Shown here in pieces: positions 63,807 to 64,000 of a stretch of DNA of 64,000 nt. Every line of letters starts with the position of its first letter. Position 1 is the stretch's first letter. The notes beneath the pieces are model-generated. The model saw only the letters and a list, made by a program, of their open reading frames with translations, searched no databases and had not been told where the DNA came from. The DNA comes from CBDBBY01 sp965203215. GTDB lineage: Bacteria > Pseudomonadota > Alphaproteobacteria > Rhodobacterales > Rhodobacteraceae. The stretch is from positions 2,604,001 through 2,668,000 of the forward strand of contig CBDBBY010000001.1 of the NCBI GenBank assembly GCA_965203215.1, read 5' to 3'. Made by a program: the position numbers and the translations under genes.

Positions 63807-64000
63807 ATGATCCGCGGAACGCAGATACGTTCGGTCGAACCCTTTCCGATTTCCTACCGGGAACCGACTGATCACAATAGATTCCGCTCCGTCTGCTTGG
63901 TCAAAATCACCAGCGAAGACGGGCAAGAGGGATGGGGCGAATGCTGTACTTTCTTCCCTGAAGCGACCGCAGCGGCCGCCAAGCTGGTTCAAGGCCTTTC
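63807..64000 (+). CDS. Enolase-superfamily dehydratase, N-terminal fragment
   Basis: First 64 codons only; the gene runs off the window. RSVCLVKITSEDGQEGWGEC is the N-terminal capping domain of the mandelate racemase group. GGAG lies before the ATG. Likely the sugar-acid dehydratase of this cluster. Confidence 0.7.
   Translation, partial: MIRGTQIRSVEPFPISYREPTDHNRFRSVCLVKITSEDGQEGWGECCTFFPEATAAAAKLVQGL

Noticed and set aside
1..64000. tRNA, rRNA, CRISPR arrays, complete insertion sequences
   Set aside because: None found on reading the intergenic stretches; short RNAs could be missed without a covariance search.

Overview
The window reads as chromosomal DNA from a GC-rich alphaproteobacterium, probably close to Rhodobacterales. 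The evidence is the petABC operon with an alphaproteobacterial-type Rieske protein, the small secreted MKKLAFAAA-type protein, IalB next to rlmN, and many solute-binding-protein transporters (ABC and tripartite tricarboxylate). Species cannot be named from the sequence alone. No rRNA, tRNA, CRISPR array or intact transposase was seen. Genes are tightly packed, with many ATGA/GTGA stop-start overlaps.

Layout. 1-4.1 kb: the 5' part of iolC (inositol catabolism), a MIP channel, and a divergent mocD/mocE-like oxygenase-Rieske pair. 4.2-9.3 kb: aroC, an HU-type protein, and an amn-ade pair that converts AMP to hypoxanthine. 9.8-11.6 kb: a lipoprotein with a subtilisin-like segment and an outer-membrane-like end. 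11.6-14.3 kb: petABC (bc1 complex). 14.8-18.3 kb: a beta-class DNA methyltransferase, malonyl-CoA synthetase and a GST. 18.5-22.1 kb: an accessory patch with an AAA/DUF4143 ATPase, the mobile mystery protein A/B pair (HTH + Fic), and remnants of two different transposases.

22.1-29.2 kb: one minus-strand operon tctC-tctB-tctA-acid sugar dehydratase-81 aa protein-DapA-family aldolase-GntR-pdxA2, apparently for uptake and breakdown of a sugar acid. 29.5-35.8 kb: a fused nucleotidyltransferase/HEPN-like protein, a DUF7002-like protein, mtaB-dapF, and a decayed parDE module. 36.0-42.4 kb: a peptide/opine-type ABC operon (regulator, SBP, two permeases, two ATPases) ending in an overlapping GAF-domain gene. 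42.7-49.6 kb: envelope genes (two L,D-transpeptidases around a CAP lipoprotein), rlmN-ialB, leuC-leuD.

49.8-52.5 kb: a ThDP enzyme downstream of a family-3 binding protein without its permease. 52.7-64 kb: a deoxy-sugar or glycan locus with LacI regulator, beta-propeller glycosidase, a CUT1-type sugar ABC transporter, rhamnose mutarotase-like protein, two SDRs, a Gfo/Idh/MocA oxidoreductase, an acetoacetate-decarboxylase-family protein and the start of an enolase-superfamily dehydratase. The gene set fits non-phosphorylative oxidation of an L-rhamnose/L-fucose-like sugar; no classical lactonase is visible. The most unusual items are the coupled 81-residue CxC/CxxH protein, the single-chain MNT-HEPN-like protein, the serine-only subtilisin-like lipoprotein, DapF with Ser at its second catalytic Cys position, and the Fic module with its own candidate inhibitory motif.
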